Assembly (NCBI RefSeq): GCF_001589285.1
Contig: NZ_JEMA01000291.1
Span: 1 to 33,317 of the forward strand
Origin: Sorangium cellulosum
GTDB lineage: Bacteria > Myxococcota_A > Polyangia > Polyangiales > Polyangiaceae
Reading direction: 5' to 3'
Length of the DNA: 33,317 bases
A model generated the notes under the pieces. It made no database searches. It was not told the DNA's origin and worked only from the letters and a program-made list of their open reading frames with translations. Shown here piece after piece: positions 1 through 11,133 of the stretch (its first letter is position 1; each line of letters opens with the position of its first letter). The translations under genes were made by a program, and so were the position numbers.

Positions 1-495
1 ACGGGCGAGGCGAGCAGCGCCACGGGCGTGAACGGCGCGCAGGACGACGACACGGCGCCCGGGAGCGGCGCCGTGTACGTGTTCGCGCGCGGCGGGGCCG
101 CGTGGACGCAGCAGGCCTACCTCAAGGCGTCGAACGCCGAGACAGGCGACGTGTTCGGGGCATCGGTCTCGATCGACGAGGACTTCCTCGCCGTGGGCGC
201 GTCCGGCGAGGACAGCAGCGCCGCGGGGTGGGGCGGCGTCGAGTCCGACAACGGCGCTCCCGAGAGCGGGGCAGCGTACCTGTTCGAGCGCTCCGGCGGC
301 GCCTGGGCGCAGGCCTCGTACATCAAGGCGGCGAACACGGGCGCGTCGGACGCGTTCGGGGCGCGGCTCGCCCTCTCGGCCACCACGCTCGTCGTCGGCG
401 CGGCCGGAGAGGACAGCAGCGCCACGGGCGTCGACGGCGACGGCGCCAGCGACGCGGCGGCCGGAAGCGGCGCCTGCTACAGCGCCCGCTGGTAG
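1..495 (+). CDS. FG-GAP repeat protein, C-terminal part (5' end outside window)
   Basis: The reading frame is open from the first base and ends with TAG at 493-495, so only the last ~164 residues are present. It contains two copies of a ~60-residue unit of the type 'SGAVYVF...W.Q.AYLKASN...D.FGASVSI....LAVGASGEDSSA', the pattern of FG-GAP (integrin-alpha-like) beta-propeller repeats. Such repeats in myxobacteria usually belong to large secreted or outer-membrane proteins; the signal peptide would lie upstream and cannot be seen. The Asp/Gly/Ser-rich loops fit calcium-binding propeller blades, which is family knowledge, not shown here. It runs convergently to the P450 gene. The specific role is unknown. 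Confidence 0.8.
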   Translation, partial: TGEASSATGVNGAQDDDTAPGSGAVYVFARGGAAWTQQAYLKASNAETGDVFGASVSIDEDFLAVGASGEDSSAAGWGGVESDNGAPESGAAYLFERSGGAWAQASYIKAANTGASDAFGARLALSATTLVVGAAGEDSSATGVDGDGASDAAAGSGACYSARW

Positions 496-526
496 GGCCC
501 GGCGCGCCACGGGAGACGCTCCGGAC

Positions 527-548
527 CCTGGCGCCATCGTCCGCCAGG
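527..548. terminator. possible bidirectional terminator hairpin
   Basis: Between two convergent genes, CCTGGCG (527-533) and CGCCAGG (542-548) form a perfect 7-bp stem with an 8-nt loop. There is no clear T-tract on either side, so intrinsic termination is only suggested by position. Confidence 0.4.
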
Positions 549-560
549 CCGATGCGAGAT

Positions 561-1937
561 TCAGCCGTCGAAGCGGACGCGCGTGCCCGCCGCGGGGCGG
601 AGCACCGGGAGGTAGCGCGGGGCCGGGAATCCGCCCTGGAGCCTTGGGCCCGAGGCAGGGAGCGTCCGCCCGAGCGCGACGAGGAACTGGACGATCTCCA
701 TCCAGGCGAGGTGATAGCCGAGGCAGAAGTGCGCGCCGCCGCCGAACTGGGCGATCTCGAGCGGCGAGATCGCCTCCTTGCGGCCGAGCCAGCGCTCGGG
801 GCGGTAGCTGTCCGGATCCGGGTAGCGCTCGGGATCGCGCGACATCAGCATCAGCGGGATCGCCACGAGCGTCCCTCCGGGGACGGTGCGGCCTTCGAGC
901 TCGAAATCGGCGACGGCGCGGCGGGCGTCGCGGGCCACAGGCGGGTGGAGGCGGAGCGCCTCGCGGAACACGGCCTCGGCGAAGGGGAAGCGGCGGAGAT
1001 CAGCGGGCGAGCGCGGGAGATCCGGCGCGCTCGACGCCTCCTCGCGGAGCGCGCGCCAGGTCGCGGGGCTCTCGGCGAGGTGGGCGACGCACCAGGCCAT
1101 GGTCGAGGCCGAGGTCTCGTGTCCGGCGAGGAGGAGCAGGCGGAGGTTGCCCACCAGATCCTGCTCCGAGAGCGGCTCGCCGTCCTCGTCGCGGGCCTGG
1201 AGCAGCGCGGGAAGGAGGCCCTTCGCCTCGCCTCGGGCGCGCACGTCGGCGAGGATCCGGCGGATGCGCGCGTCGAGCCAGCCGCGGGCGCGGAGGCCGC
1301 GGCGTCGCGGCGAGCCCGGCACGTCGAACGGCAGGTCGAGGGCCAGGAGCATCAGATCCTCGTAGTGGTGGCGCCACTCGGGGAGCTCGTCGTCCTCGAC
1401 GCCCGTGATCTTGAACATCACCTCGAGGGCCAGCTCGCGGGTCTCGCGCAGCAGCAGGACATCGCGCCGGCCGAGCCAGGAGCGGACCCTGCGCTCGACG
1501 CTCGCCGCGACGACCGCGCCGACCTCCGCGGCGTCGAGGCCTTTCGGCGAGAAGGGCCCGTTCATCGCGGTGCGGACGTGGCGGTGCGAGGCGCCGTCGT
1601 GGGCCATCAGCGTCTGACCGAAGAGGTGGCCGAGCCCGCCCTCCGTCAGATACGAGGAGTCGACGGACCTGCTCTTGAAGAGCGAGAAGGCGTCGTTCGA
1701 TGCGTGGACGAGCTGCCAGCCCTCGACGCCCCGGGTCCAGAAGAGCGAGCCGAAGCGGCGCCGGCCCTCACGGAGCAGGCCGAGCTCGTCGATGGCGAGC
1801 GCCGGCAGGTGGCCCACGACAGGGAAGCCGCCGGGGAGGATGGGGAATCCATGCCGGGTCTTGACGCGGCGGGCGAAGGGGTTGCGGCCCCGCAGGAGCG
1901 GGAGATCGGTGAAGGAGGCCGGGAGGGCGGTGCTCAT
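561..1937 (-). CDS. cytochrome P450
   Basis: Heme-thiolate monooxygenase of about 458 residues. Numbered from an upstream GTG at 1964, it shows the I-helix oxygen-activation motif AGHETS (280-285), the K-helix ExxR as EALR (335-338), the YRPERW segment (near 387-392) and the heme loop FGGGAHFCLG (407-416) with the axial Cys at 414. No membrane anchor is seen, so a soluble bacterial enzyme is likely. The loop and 'LAWMEI' following it recall CYP120/CYP26-like bacterial P450s, an impression only. ATG at 1937 is preferred over GTG at 1964; neither has a strong ribosome site. No ferredoxin or reductase gene is adjacent. It lies 135 bp downstream of the lipoprotein gene on the same strand, but nothing links them functionally. 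The substrate is unknown. Confidence 0.93.
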   Translation of the reverse strand: MSTALPASFTDLPLLRGRNPFARRVKTRHGFPILPGGFPVVGHLPALAIDELGLLREGRRRFGSLFWTRGVEGWQLVHASNDAFSLFKSRSVDSSYLTEGGLGHLFGQTLMAHDGASHRHVRTAMNGPFSPKGLDAAEVGAVVAASVERRVRSWLGRRDVLLLRETRELALEVMFKITGVEDDELPEWRHHYEDLMLLALDLPFDVPGSPRRRGLRARGWLDARIRRILADVRARGEAKGLLPALLQARDEDGEPLSEQDLVGNLRLLLLAGHETSASTMAWCVAHLAESPATWRALREEASSAPDLPRSPADLRRFPFAEAVFREALRLHPPVARDARRAVADFELEGRTVPGGTLVAIPLMLMSRDPERYPDPDSYRPERWLGRKEAISPLEIAQFGGGAHFCLGYHLAWMEIVQFLVALGRTLPASGPRLQGGFPAPRYLPVLRPAAGTRVRFDG

Positions 1938-2072
1938 GGTGGGTGCGATCCCGTCTTGTACCACCGACCCGGCGACCTCTGGCGGGATCTCCGACGCGCG
2001 CGCTGGACGAGCGCCGCCTGCGGGGAATGGAGAGGAGACGCTTCCCCGCCGGAGAGGCGCGTCAGGCGCTGG

Positions 2073-3185
<1,113 letters not shown>

Positions 3186-3527
3186 TTGTCCTCTTCCTCC
3201 CGGCAGGGGGAATGCGCAAACCGTTGATGCGCTCTCGAACCCCTGTAGATGTAGTATGCACTGGTCTCCTGTGATGAGAAACACCTGCGCGGCGATGAGC
3301 ACGATTCCCACAGCGCTGGGCGAAGGCAGAAGACGCCAGTGTGACGTCGTCCCGGCGAGTGGTCCGGGCTTGACATTCGTGTCGTTTTTCTCGTCGGGTG
3401 AAGGGCGCGCGAGGTGCGGAGTGCGCGCCGTGACCGCGCAGGCTCGAGCGAGCTTGCCGTGATCGGCGGCGAGGGAGGGCGGAGAGGAGAGGGCTTCTTC
3501 CGGCGGGCCGACCGCGTCAGGCGCCGG
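3186..3527. other. intergenic region upstream of lipoprotein copy A
   Basis: A 342-bp gap. It holds the ribosome site and leader of copy A, parallel to the region upstream of copy B, then about 100 bp that ends at the duplication junction. No credible gene or clear sigma-70 promoter on the minus strand was found. A TTGACA at about 3373 lies on the plus strand and faces away from the lipoprotein gene. Confidence 0.6.
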
Positions 3528-4646
<1,119 letters not shown>

Positions 4647-4974
4647 TTGTCCTCTTCCTCCCGGCAGGGGGAAATGCGCAAACCGTTGATGCGCGGTCGA
4701 ACCCCCGCGAACCTGGTCAGTATGCACGGAGGCCACATGGGGCGAACTACCTGCTGGATGTGAGCACGATTCCCACAGCGCCGGTGGGCCGCGCGAGGAG
4801 CCTGGGTGAGCTCTCGCCCGGCGGGGAGGCTCGGGCTTGACATTCCTGTCGTCTTCGGGTGAACGGCCCTCGCCGGAGGTGCGGAGTGCGCGCCGCGCTC
4901 GCCGCGCCGCTCCAGACGAGCCTCCTGCGCTCGCCAGGCGCTCGAACGGGCCTGCGGTCAGCCCGCCGCGCCGC
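4647..4974. other. intergenic region between cbiP and lipoprotein copy B
   Basis: A 328-bp gap between the last gene of the late cobalamin operon and the lipoprotein pair, all on the minus strand. The part from 4647 to about 4893 is the duplicated leader and promoter region of the lipoprotein gene. The remainder has no credible gene, and no strong terminator hairpin was seen after cbiP. Confidence 0.55.
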
Positions 4975-6543
4975 TCATCGCGCCTCGGCGGCGCCCGGAA
5001 CCCGCGAGTCCAGCCCCACGATGCGGTCGAGCAGCGCCCGATCGAGGCTCGCCTCCACCGCGGTGGCGAGCCGGTCGTACTCGTCGTGCCGGCTCGGGAT
5101 CGCCGGCTCGCCCGCGGGCGCGGCGAGCCCTCGCCTCGCGCGCAGGGCCGCGAGCAGCGCGCGCCGGAGCCCGTCGTTCTCGAAGATCCCGTGGATCATC
5201 GTCCCCACCACGGCGCCGTCCGGCGACACCGCCCCGTCGAGCGCCGCCTCGGCCCGGCCGCTCCTCGATTCGATCGCGAACGCCGCGCGCGCGCCGCTCG
5301 CCCGCTCGACCTGGCCCATGTGGATCTCGTAGCCGGTCAGCTCTGCTCCCCCCGCGCTCGCCGCGCCCGCCGCCCCCAGGAACGAGTCGCCGGCGATCCG
5401 CGCCCGGACCTGCGCTGTCGTCTTGGTCCGCTCGAACCGCGTCCACACGTCGAGCAGCCCGAGCCCCCGCGCCGACGGCTCGGCCGACTCGACGCCTTCC
5501 GGATCCTCGATCGCGCCGCCGAGCATCTGGCAGCCGCCGCAGATCCCGAGCGTCCACCCGCCCTGCCGGGCGCGCGCCGCCACCGCCTCGGCGAGGCCGC
5601 TCGCGCGCAGCCACGCGAGATCGGCCATCGTGCTCTTCGTCCCGGGGAGCACAACGAGGTCCGCGCCCCCGATCTCGTCCGGCCGCTCGATGAACCGCAC
5701 CGCCACGCCCCGCTCGTGCTCCAGCGGCTCCACGTCGTCGTAGTTGGATATCCGCGGCAGCCTCACCACCGCGATATCGAGCTCCCCGGGCCCCGCCGGC
5801 CCCCGCCGCCGCCGGTTCTCGAGGGCCACCGAGTCCTCGTCCGCGATCCGGAGCTGCTTCACGTACGGCACCACGCCGAGCACCGGCACGCCCGTCCGCG
5901 CCGTCAGCATCTCGAGCCCCGGCTCGAGCAGCTTGATGTCGCCGCGGAACTTGTTGATCACGAACGCTGCCACGCGCGCCCGCTCGTCGGGATCGAGCAG
6001 CGCCATCGTCCCGACCAGCGCCGCGAACACCCCGCCGCGGTCGATGTCGCCCGCGAGGAGCACCGGCGCGTCGGCGACGCGCGCGACGTGCATGTTCACG
6101 ATGTCGCGGTCCTTCAGGTTGATCTCCGCGGGGCTGCCCGCCCCCTCGATCACAACGACGTCGTGCGCCTCGCGGAGCCGACCGAGCGAGCGGGCGATGA
6201 TGTCCTTGAGCTCGCCGCGGTAGGCGAAGTAGTCGCGCGCGTGGAGGCTCCCCATCGGCTTGCCGAGGACGACGACCTGAGAGCGCGAGTCGCCCTCCGG
6301 CTTGAGCAGGATCGGGTTCATGTCGACCGTCGGCGCGACCCGCGCCGCCTCGGCCTGCACCGCCTGCGCCCGGCCGATCTCGCCGCCGTCCGGGGTCGCG
6401 AACGAGTTCAGCGCCATGTTCTGCGACTTGAACGGCGCGACCCGGAGGCCCCGCCGCTGGAACATCCGGCAGAGCGCCGTGCAGAGCAGGCTCTTGCCGA
6501 CCGAGGACGCGGTGCCCTGCACCATCACCGTGAGCGCTGTCAT
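4975..6543 (-). CDS. cbiP: cobyric acid synthase (CbiP/CobQ)
   Basis: A 522-residue glutamine-dependent amidotransferase that amidates the b, d, e and g side chains of adenosylcobyrinate diamide to give cobyric acid. The N-terminal ATP-binding domain opens with '[19 protein letters not shown]' (P-loop of the dethiobiotin-synthase-like family) followed by 'KSQNMALNS'. The C-terminal glutaminase domain has 'VVLPGTKST' near 300 and the nucleophile Cys335 in GICGGCQ, with the His in '[10 protein letters not shown]' near the end. Length is normal for the family. ATG at 6543 overlaps the stop codon of cbiB (ATGA). It is the last gene of the operon that starts with cobM at 10885. An Arg/Gly/Pro insert ('[10 protein letters not shown]') separates the two domains. 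Confidence 0.97.
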   Translation of the reverse strand: MTALTVMVQGTASSVGKSLLCTALCRMFQRRGLRVAPFKSQNMALNSFATPDGGEIGRAQAVQAEAARVAPTVDMNPILLKPEGDSRSQVVVLGKPMGSLHARDYFAYRGELKDIIARSLGRLREAHDVVVIEGAGSPAEINLKDRDIVNMHVARVADAPVLLAGDIDRGGVFAALVGTMALLDPDERARVAAFVINKFRGDIKLLEPGLEMLTARTGVPVLGVVPYVKQLRIADEDSVALENRRRRGPAGPGELDIAVVRLPRISNYDDVEPLEHERGVAVRFIERPDEIGGADLVVLPGTKSTMADLAWLRASGLAEAVAARARQGGWTLGICGGCQMLGGAIEDPEGVESAEPSARGLGLLDVWTRFERTKTTAQVRARIAGDSFLGAAGAASAGGAELTGYEIHMGQVERASGARAAFAIESRSGRAEAALDGAVSPDGAVVGTMIHGIFENDGLRRALLAALRARRGLAAPAGEPAIPSRHDEYDRLATAVEASLDRALLDRIVGLDSRVPGAAEAR

Positions 6544-7478
6544 CGAGCGAGGCCCTCTCCAAGCGAACGCGCCGCGAGCGCGGCCGCCGCGAGCGCGGCG
6601 AAGATCAGCGCCGCGAGCACAACGATCCGGCACGCCTCGTCGATGAGCCCCCGCCGGAGCGGCTCGATCGGGTCGCCGAGGCGGTAGTGGCCGCGCTTCT
6701 CGAGCTCGACGCGGAGCAGCCCGGCCATCGCCGCCATCGGCCGCCCCGCGTTCGGGCTCTCGGTGCGCCCGCCGTCGCGGAGGAGCACGGCGAGGCCGCG
6801 GCGCGCGTCGGCGCCGCGCAGCCACCCGGCGGCGATCAGCAGCAGCGCCGTGAGCCGCGCCGGCACGAAGTTCAGCGCGTCGTCGAGCCGCGCCGACGCC
6901 TTGCCGAGGTACTCGTAGCGGCCGTGGTAGCCCACCATCGCGTCGAGGGTGTTCACCGCCCTGTAGAAGAGCGCGCCCGGCAGCCCGAACAGGGCGAAGT
7001 AGAACAGCGGCGCGACGAAGCTGTCCGACGCGTTCTCCGCGACCGACTCGATCGACGCGGCCACGAGCGCGGGCTCGTCGAGCTCCGACGGGTCGCGGCT
7101 GCAGAGGCTCCGCAGGGCGCCGCGCGCCGCGGGGACGTCGCCGGCCGCGAGCGCGTCGCGCACGCCGGAGGCCGCGTCGCGGAGCGCGCGCAGCGCGAAG
7201 GTCGGCTTCAGAAAGAGTGCTGACAAAGCGAAGCCAACGACCGGGTGCGGGGCGATCAGCGCGGCGAGCCCGGCGCCCAGGGTTGCGAACAGGCAGGGGA
7301 CGGCGAGGGCCATGAGCGCGCCGAAGAGCAGCTCGGCCACGCGCCCGGACCGCGGCGCGCGGCGCTTCAGCGCCTGGATGGCCGAGCCCATCCACACGAC
7401 CGGGTGGACGGCGGCCGGCGGCTCGCCGCAGGCGAGGTCGAGCGCGACGGCGGCGAGCAGCGCGGCCGCGGCGGTCAT
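6540..7478 (-). CDS. cbiB: adenosylcobinamide-phosphate synthase (CbiB/CobD)
   Basis: A 312-residue integral membrane protein that joins aminopropanol phosphate (or aminopropanol) to cobyric acid. Family features are '[19 protein letters not shown]' at the N-terminus, '[40 protein letters not shown]' in the middle and '[15 protein letters not shown]' towards the C-terminus. Several hydrophobic segments fit four or five membrane helices. ATG at 7478 overlaps the cobU stop codon by four bases, and its own stop overlaps the cbiP start, so it is translationally coupled on both sides. The name cobD is used for this gene in the Pseudomonas scheme and should not be confused with Salmonella CobD, a decarboxylase. 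Confidence 0.96.
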   Translation of the reverse strand: MTAAAALLAAVALDLACGEPPAAVHPVVWMGSAIQALKRRAPRSGRVAELLFGALMALAVPCLFATLGAGLAALIAPHPVVGFALSALFLKPTFALRALRDAASGVRDALAAGDVPAARGALRSLCSRDPSELDEPALVAASIESVAENASDSFVAPLFYFALFGLPGALFYRAVNTLDAMVGYHGRYEYLGKASARLDDALNFVPARLTALLLIAAGWLRGADARRGLAVLLRDGGRTESPNAGRPMAAMAGLLRVELEKRGHYRLGDPIEPLRRGLIDEACRIVVLAALIFAALAAAALAARSLGEGLAR

Positions 7479-8062
7479 CGCGCGTCCTCGGCGCCGGCGA
7501 GCGCGACAGGGCCGGGGCGCAGGCGCAGGACGGCGCCCATCACGGCCACGTAGAGCTCGCTGGCCGACCGGTTCAGCCGCTGGTGCGCGCGTCCGGCGAG
7601 GTCGCGGAAGGCCCGGCCGAGCCGGCTCTCGGGCACGACGCCCATGCCCACCTCGTTCGACACGAGGACGACGTGGGGCGTCGCGGACTCCACGGCGGCG
7701 GCGAGATCCTCGATGCGCGCCTCGATGCGATCGAGCTCACGGCCCTCGGTCTCGTCGCGGAGCAGCAGGTTCGACAGCCACAGGGTGAGGCAGTCGACGA
7801 CGACGACGTCGACGCTGGAGAGCGCGGCGATGCGCTCGGGGAGCGCGACAGGCTCCTCGATGGTGGTGAACTCGTCGCCCCGCTCGCGGGCGTGCGCGGC
7901 GATGCGCGCCCGCATCTCGTCGTCGAACGGCTCGGCGGTCGCGATGAACGCGCGGCGCGCGCCGAGCGAGCGCCCGAGCGCGAGCGCGAAGGCGCTCTTG
8001 CCGGAGCGCACGCCGCCGCCGACGAGGGCGATCCGCCGCGGCGCCGCGCGCTCGCCGCTCAT
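7475..8062 (-). CDS. cobU: adenosylcobinamide kinase / guanylyltransferase (CobU/CobP)
   Basis: A 195-residue bifunctional enzyme that phosphorylates adenosylcobinamide and transfers GMP to give adenosylcobinamide-GDP. The P-loop is GGGVRSGKS (about 15-23). The family signatures '[13 protein letters not shown]' and '[32 protein letters not shown]' are complete. ATG at 8062 overlaps the end of cbiA by four bases. The length matches the single-domain CobU family. The partner genes for the final steps (cobS, cobT and a phosphatase) are not in the window and must be elsewhere in the genome. Confidence 0.97.
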   Translation of the reverse strand: MSGERAAPRRIALVGGGVRSGKSAFALALGRSLGARRAFIATAEPFDDEMRARIAAHARERGDEFTTIEEPVALPERIAALSSVDVVVVDCLTLWLSNLLLRDETEGRELDRIEARIEDLAAAVESATPHVVLVSNEVGMGVVPESRLGRAFRDLAGRAHQRLNRSASELYVAVMGAVLRLRPGPVALAGAEDAR

Positions 8063-9555
8063 CGCCCGAGCTCCTCCCGGTGCGCGGCGGCGCTCGCCAC
8101 GAGCCCCTCGGGGACGAGCGGGTTCGAGGCCCAGTGCGCGTGCACGTACGAGGCGAGGACGCGCTGCGCCGAGTACCCCTCGCGCGCGACATGGCCGCCG
8201 CGCCGGCGGCGCACCGAGTAGGCGTGCTCGATCGGCAGGGGCGCCTGCGCGGCCGGCGGCTCCGGCGGCGCCGGCGCGGGCTGCGCGGGGCGGAGCTCCG
8301 AGTAGCGGAACTGGTGCCCGCGGAAGCGGAGCCCGGCGCCGCCCAGGATCGTGCGCGCCTGCGTCTCGACCTCCACGTAGCCGAGCGCCTGCAGCTTCTC
8401 GCACATCACGGCCTCCGCCGGCACGAGCCCGACCATGGGGTGCGCGCGCCCGTCGAGCGTGCGGATCGCCTCGGTCAGGTACATGAGCCCGCCGCACTCG
8501 GCGTAGATCGGCCCGCCGCGGCCGGCGAACGCGCGGATCTCCGCGCGCAGCCCGGCGTTCTCGGCCAGCCGCTCCGCGTGCGCCTCGGGGTAGCCGCCGC
8601 CGAGGTAGAGCGCGTCGACCTCGGGCAGGCGCGCGTCGCGGAGCGGCGAGAACCGCACGAGCTCGGCGCCCGCGGCCTCGAGGCGGCGCAGGTTGTCCGC
8701 GTAGTAGAAGTGGAAGGCCTCGTCGAACGCCACGCCGAGGCGCACGCGGCGCTGCTGCGCCCCGCCGCTCGCCGCGGTCCCGGCGCCGGCCGCTGCCGCG
8801 ACGGGCGCAGCCTCCGCCGCCGGCGCGGTCGCCTCCGCCGCCTGCGGCAACGCCGGCGCGCTGCGCGCGATCTCGAGCAGCGCGTCGAGCCCGATCCACG
8901 CCTCGGCCTGCGCGCCCCAGTGGTCGAAGCGCTCCTCCGGGAGCGCTGCCTCGTCGGCCGTGCGCAGGCCGAGGTGGCGCTCCGGGAAGCTCTGCGCCTC
9001 GTCCCGCGGCAGCCCGCCGATCACCGGCGTCGACCGGTTCGCCTGCGCCTGCGCCTGGCGGAGGATGTCGAGGTGCCCCCGGCTGCCGACCTGGTTGCAC
9101 ACCACGGCGGCCACGCGCACCCCCGGATCGAAGCCCGCGAACCCCTGCACCAGCGCCGCGACGCTGCGGGCCATCCCGGACGCGTCGACGACGAGCGCGA
9201 CAGGCGCCTCGAGCCACTTCGCGATCTCGGCCGTCGAGCCCTCTTCTCCGGTGGGGCTCGCGCCGTCGAACAGCCCCATCACCCCCTCGATCAGCGCCAC
9301 GTCGGCGCCCGCTGCCTCCGCCGCGAACGTCGACAGGACCGCGTCCCGGCCCATCATCCAGCCGTCGAGGTTGTGCGACGTCCGGGCGACGGCGCGCGCG
9401 TGGTACGTCGGATCCAGGTAGTCGGGGCCGCACTTGAACAGCGCGACCCGCAGCCCGCGGGCGCGGAGCGCGCGCGCGATCGCCACCGTGGTGGTCGTCT
9501 TCCCGACGCCGCTCGCCGTGCCGGCGACGACGAGCCGGGGGATGGCCAGGCTCAT
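8059..9555 (-). CDS. cbiA: cobyrinic acid a,c-diamide synthase (CbiA/CobB)
   Basis: A 498-residue glutamine-dependent amidotransferase for the a and c acetate side chains of (cobalt) cobyrinate. The N-terminal domain has the P-loop 'VAGTASGVGKTT' and 'KCGPDYLDPTYH', then 'IEGVMGLFDG'. The C-terminal glutaminase domain has 'LYLGGGYPEAH' and the nucleophile Cys354 in 'IYAECGGLMYL'. An Ala-rich linker (about 238-265) joins the domains, and a Pro/Ala-rich insert sits near 430, before 'GYSAQRVLASYVHAHW', where homologs normally have a short loop. Both are probably flexible additions. ATG at 9555 shares one base with the cobO stop codon (TGATG). Confidence 0.97.
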   Translation of the reverse strand: MSLAIPRLVVAGTASGVGKTTTTVAIARALRARGLRVALFKCGPDYLDPTYHARAVARTSHNLDGWMMGRDAVLSTFAAEAAGADVALIEGVMGLFDGASPTGEEGSTAEIAKWLEAPVALVVDASGMARSVAALVQGFAGFDPGVRVAAVVCNQVGSRGHLDILRQAQAQANRSTPVIGGLPRDEAQSFPERHLGLRTADEAALPEERFDHWGAQAEAWIGLDALLEIARSAPALPQAAEATAPAAEAAPVAAAAGAGTAASGGAQQRRVRLGVAFDEAFHFYYADNLRRLEAAGAELVRFSPLRDARLPEVDALYLGGGYPEAHAERLAENAGLRAEIRAFAGRGGPIYAECGGLMYLTEAIRTLDGRAHPMVGLVPAEAVMCEKLQALGYVEVETQARTILGGAGLRFRGHQFRYSELRPAQPAPAPPEPPAAQAPLPIEHAYSVRRRRGGHVAREGYSAQRVLASYVHAHWASNPLVPEGLVASAAAHREELGR

Positions 9556-10094
9556 CAGAAATCGACCCCGATCTGCGCCTTCGCGCCCTGCTCGAACGGG
9601 TGCTTCACCGACTTCATCTCCGTCACCAGATCGGCGAGCGCGACGAGCGCGTCCGGGGCGTTCCTGCCGGTGATCACCACATGAACGTGCGCGGGCCTCC
9701 CGCGCAGCGCCTCGAGGAGCTCTTCCTCCGCGACGAAGCCGTAATTCAGCGCATACGTGATCTCGTCGAGCACCACGATGTCCTGCTCGCCGCTCCCGAT
9801 GAGCGCCGCGGCCTCCTGGAAGGCAGCGCGCGCCGCCGCCTTGTCGCGCGAGAGGTCGTCGCTCTCCCAGGTGAAGCCGCGCCCCATCACGAGGAAGGTC
9901 AGGCCGGGGAGCGTCTCGGCGAACAGGCGCTCTCCCGTCTTCCACTTCCCCTTGATGAACTGCACGACGGCGACGCGCATGCCCCGGCCGAGCGCCCGGA
10001 ACACCATCCCGAGCGCGGCGGTCGTCTTGCCCTTGCCGTGGCCCGTATAGACGATGACGAGCCCTCGTCGACCTGCCGTTGCCTCGGCGCTCAC
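9555..10094 (-). CDS. cobO: corrinoid adenosyltransferase (CobO/CobA/BtuR type)
   Basis: A 179-residue enzyme that transfers the adenosyl group of ATP to Co(I) corrinoid. It carries the family P-loop GHGKGKTT (18-25), '[12 protein letters not shown]', 'DIVVLDEITYALNYG' and the 'HVVITGRNAP' segment, and the length is typical. The start is GTG at 10094, overlapping the cobM stop codon (GTGA). A Co(II) reductase is needed for the reaction but none is obvious in this operon; the FNR-like gene at 26727-27461 is one candidate. The first ~66 codons are repeated at 17791-17988 as a truncated copy. Confidence 0.96.
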   Translation of the reverse strand: MSAEATAGRRGLVIVYTGHGKGKTTAALGMVFRALGRGMRVAVVQFIKGKWKTGERLFAETLPGLTFLVMGRGFTWESDDLSRDKAAARAAFQEAAALIGSGEQDIVVLDEITYALNYGFVAEEELLEALRGRPAHVHVVITGRNAPDALVALADLVTEMKSVKHPFEQGAKAQIGVDF

Positions 10095-10885
10095 GAGCCC
10101 TCCTCGGCCGGGCGCGGATCGCGGGGCTTCTTCTCGGCCTTGCGGAACCGGTGGCTGAACTCCGGATCATAGAGCCGCGAGTCGGCGAAATCCGTGGACG
10201 TGAGCACCCGGCCGACGAGGATCATCGACTGGCTCTTGATCCCCTCGGCCCGCACCTTCTCCCGGATGTCGGCGAGCGTGCCAGTCACGATCTTCTGATC
10301 CGGGCAGCTCGCCTTGTGCACCACCGCGACCGGGCAATCGGCGCCGTAGGCCGGGATGAGCGCCGCTGTCACGTCCTTGAGCAGGGTGATGCTCAGGAAC
10401 AGGCAGAGCGTCGCCTGGTGGCGCGCGAGCTCCTCGAGCCGCTCGGCCGGCGGCACCGGCGTGCGCCCCTCGGCGCGCGTCAGGATCACGGTCTGCGACA
10501 GCTCGGGCAGCGTGAGCTCGCGCCCGAGCGCCGCCGCCGCCGCGGTGAACGACGAGACGCCGGGGATGATCTCGTAGGGGATCCCGAGCGCCTCCAGCCG
10601 GCGCATCTGCTCGGCGGTCGACCCGAAAAGCACCGGATCGCCCGTGTGCACGCGCGCCACGTCGTGCCCCGCCTCCCTGGCCTCGACGAAGACCTCCACG
10701 ATCTGATCGAGCGTCATGCCGGAGGAGTCGATGACCCGGGCGTCCGGCCGCGCGGAGGCCACGATCTCCCGCGGGACGAGGGAGCCCGTGTACATGACGA
10801 CGGGGCAGCGTGCGACGAGCTCGGCGCCGCGGACCGTGATGAGCCCGGGGTCGCCCGGGCCCGCGCCGATGATGTAGACGCGCAT
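10091..10885 (-). CDS. cbiF: (cobalt-)precorrin-4 C11-methyltransferase (CobM/CbiF)
   Basis: A 264-residue SAM-dependent methyltransferase for C-11 of the corrin precursor. It begins with 'VYIIGAGPGDPGLITVRGAEL', the tetrapyrrole-methylase glycine loop, followed by 'GMTLDQIVE', 'VARVHTGDPVLFGS' and 'EIIPGVSSFTAAAAALGRELTLPE', all typical of CobM/CbiF. ATG at 10885 has a GAGGAG site eight bases upstream. It is the first gene of the late operon. It is separated from the other ring methyltransferases (20801-25586) by the sugar block, although its step falls between those of CbiH and CbiG. Charged residues ('KAEKKPRDPRPAEEGS') form a short tail. Confidence 0.97.
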   Translation of the reverse strand: MRVYIIGAGPGDPGLITVRGAELVARCPVVMYTGSLVPREIVASARPDARVIDSSGMTLDQIVEVFVEAREAGHDVARVHTGDPVLFGSTAEQMRRLEALGIPYEIIPGVSSFTAAAAALGRELTLPELSQTVILTRAEGRTPVPPAERLEELARHQATLCLFLSITLLKDVTAALIPAYGADCPVAVVHKASCPDQKIVTGTLADIREKVRAEGIKSQSMILVGRVLTSTDFADSRLYDPEFSHRFRKAEKKPRDPRPAEEGS

Positions 10886-10917
10886 GGGGTTTTCTCCTCG
10901 TTTCGTGCGCCGGCGAT

Positions 10918-10935
10918 CCCGCCGGGGACGGCGGG
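10918..10935. other. GC-rich hairpin in the cobM leader
   Basis: CCCGCC (10918-10923) and GGCGGG (10930-10935) form a perfect 6-bp stem, 33 bp upstream of the cobM start. It may be a leader structure or a terminator for the epimerase gene upstream. It does not match the B12 riboswitch pattern. Confidence 0.3.
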
Positions 10936-11133
10936 CGCGCGAAGCTAGAGCGATCGCGAGGCGAACGCCAGGGTGCATCGTGGCGCCTTCCCTAGCGCCG
11001 GCGCTGCCCGTCTCTCCGGCAGGCGCGGCGCCCCTGTTGCGCGCGGAGGCCCCGCTGTAGCGGCGGCGTCGCGCTCGCGCGCGGCGCCGCCAGCCGTCTC
11101 ACACGAGCTCGCCTTGGTCGAGGGGGACGCTCG

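Noticed and set aside
3370-3400. TTGACA on the plus strand as a promoter for the lipoprotein genes
   Set aside because: It points away from both lipoprotein genes, and no matching -10 element follows at the right distance.
4837-6687. Long plus-strand open frame opposite cbiP
   Set aside because: Arg/His/Pro-rich shadow of cbiP with no recognisable domain; cbiP has all catalytic motifs on the minus strand.
8080-9684. Long plus-strand open frame opposite cbiA and cobO
   Set aside because: Low-complexity Arg/Ala-rich translation; the minus-strand frames carry complete enzyme families.
10886-11133. Possible B12 riboswitch before cobM ('ctagggaaggcgcc' on the minus strand)
   Set aside because: The GGGAAGG-like piece is not preceded by GCCACTG, and the conserved core and 5' elements are absent. 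The nearby CTGCC/GGCAG hairpin is in the wrong order.
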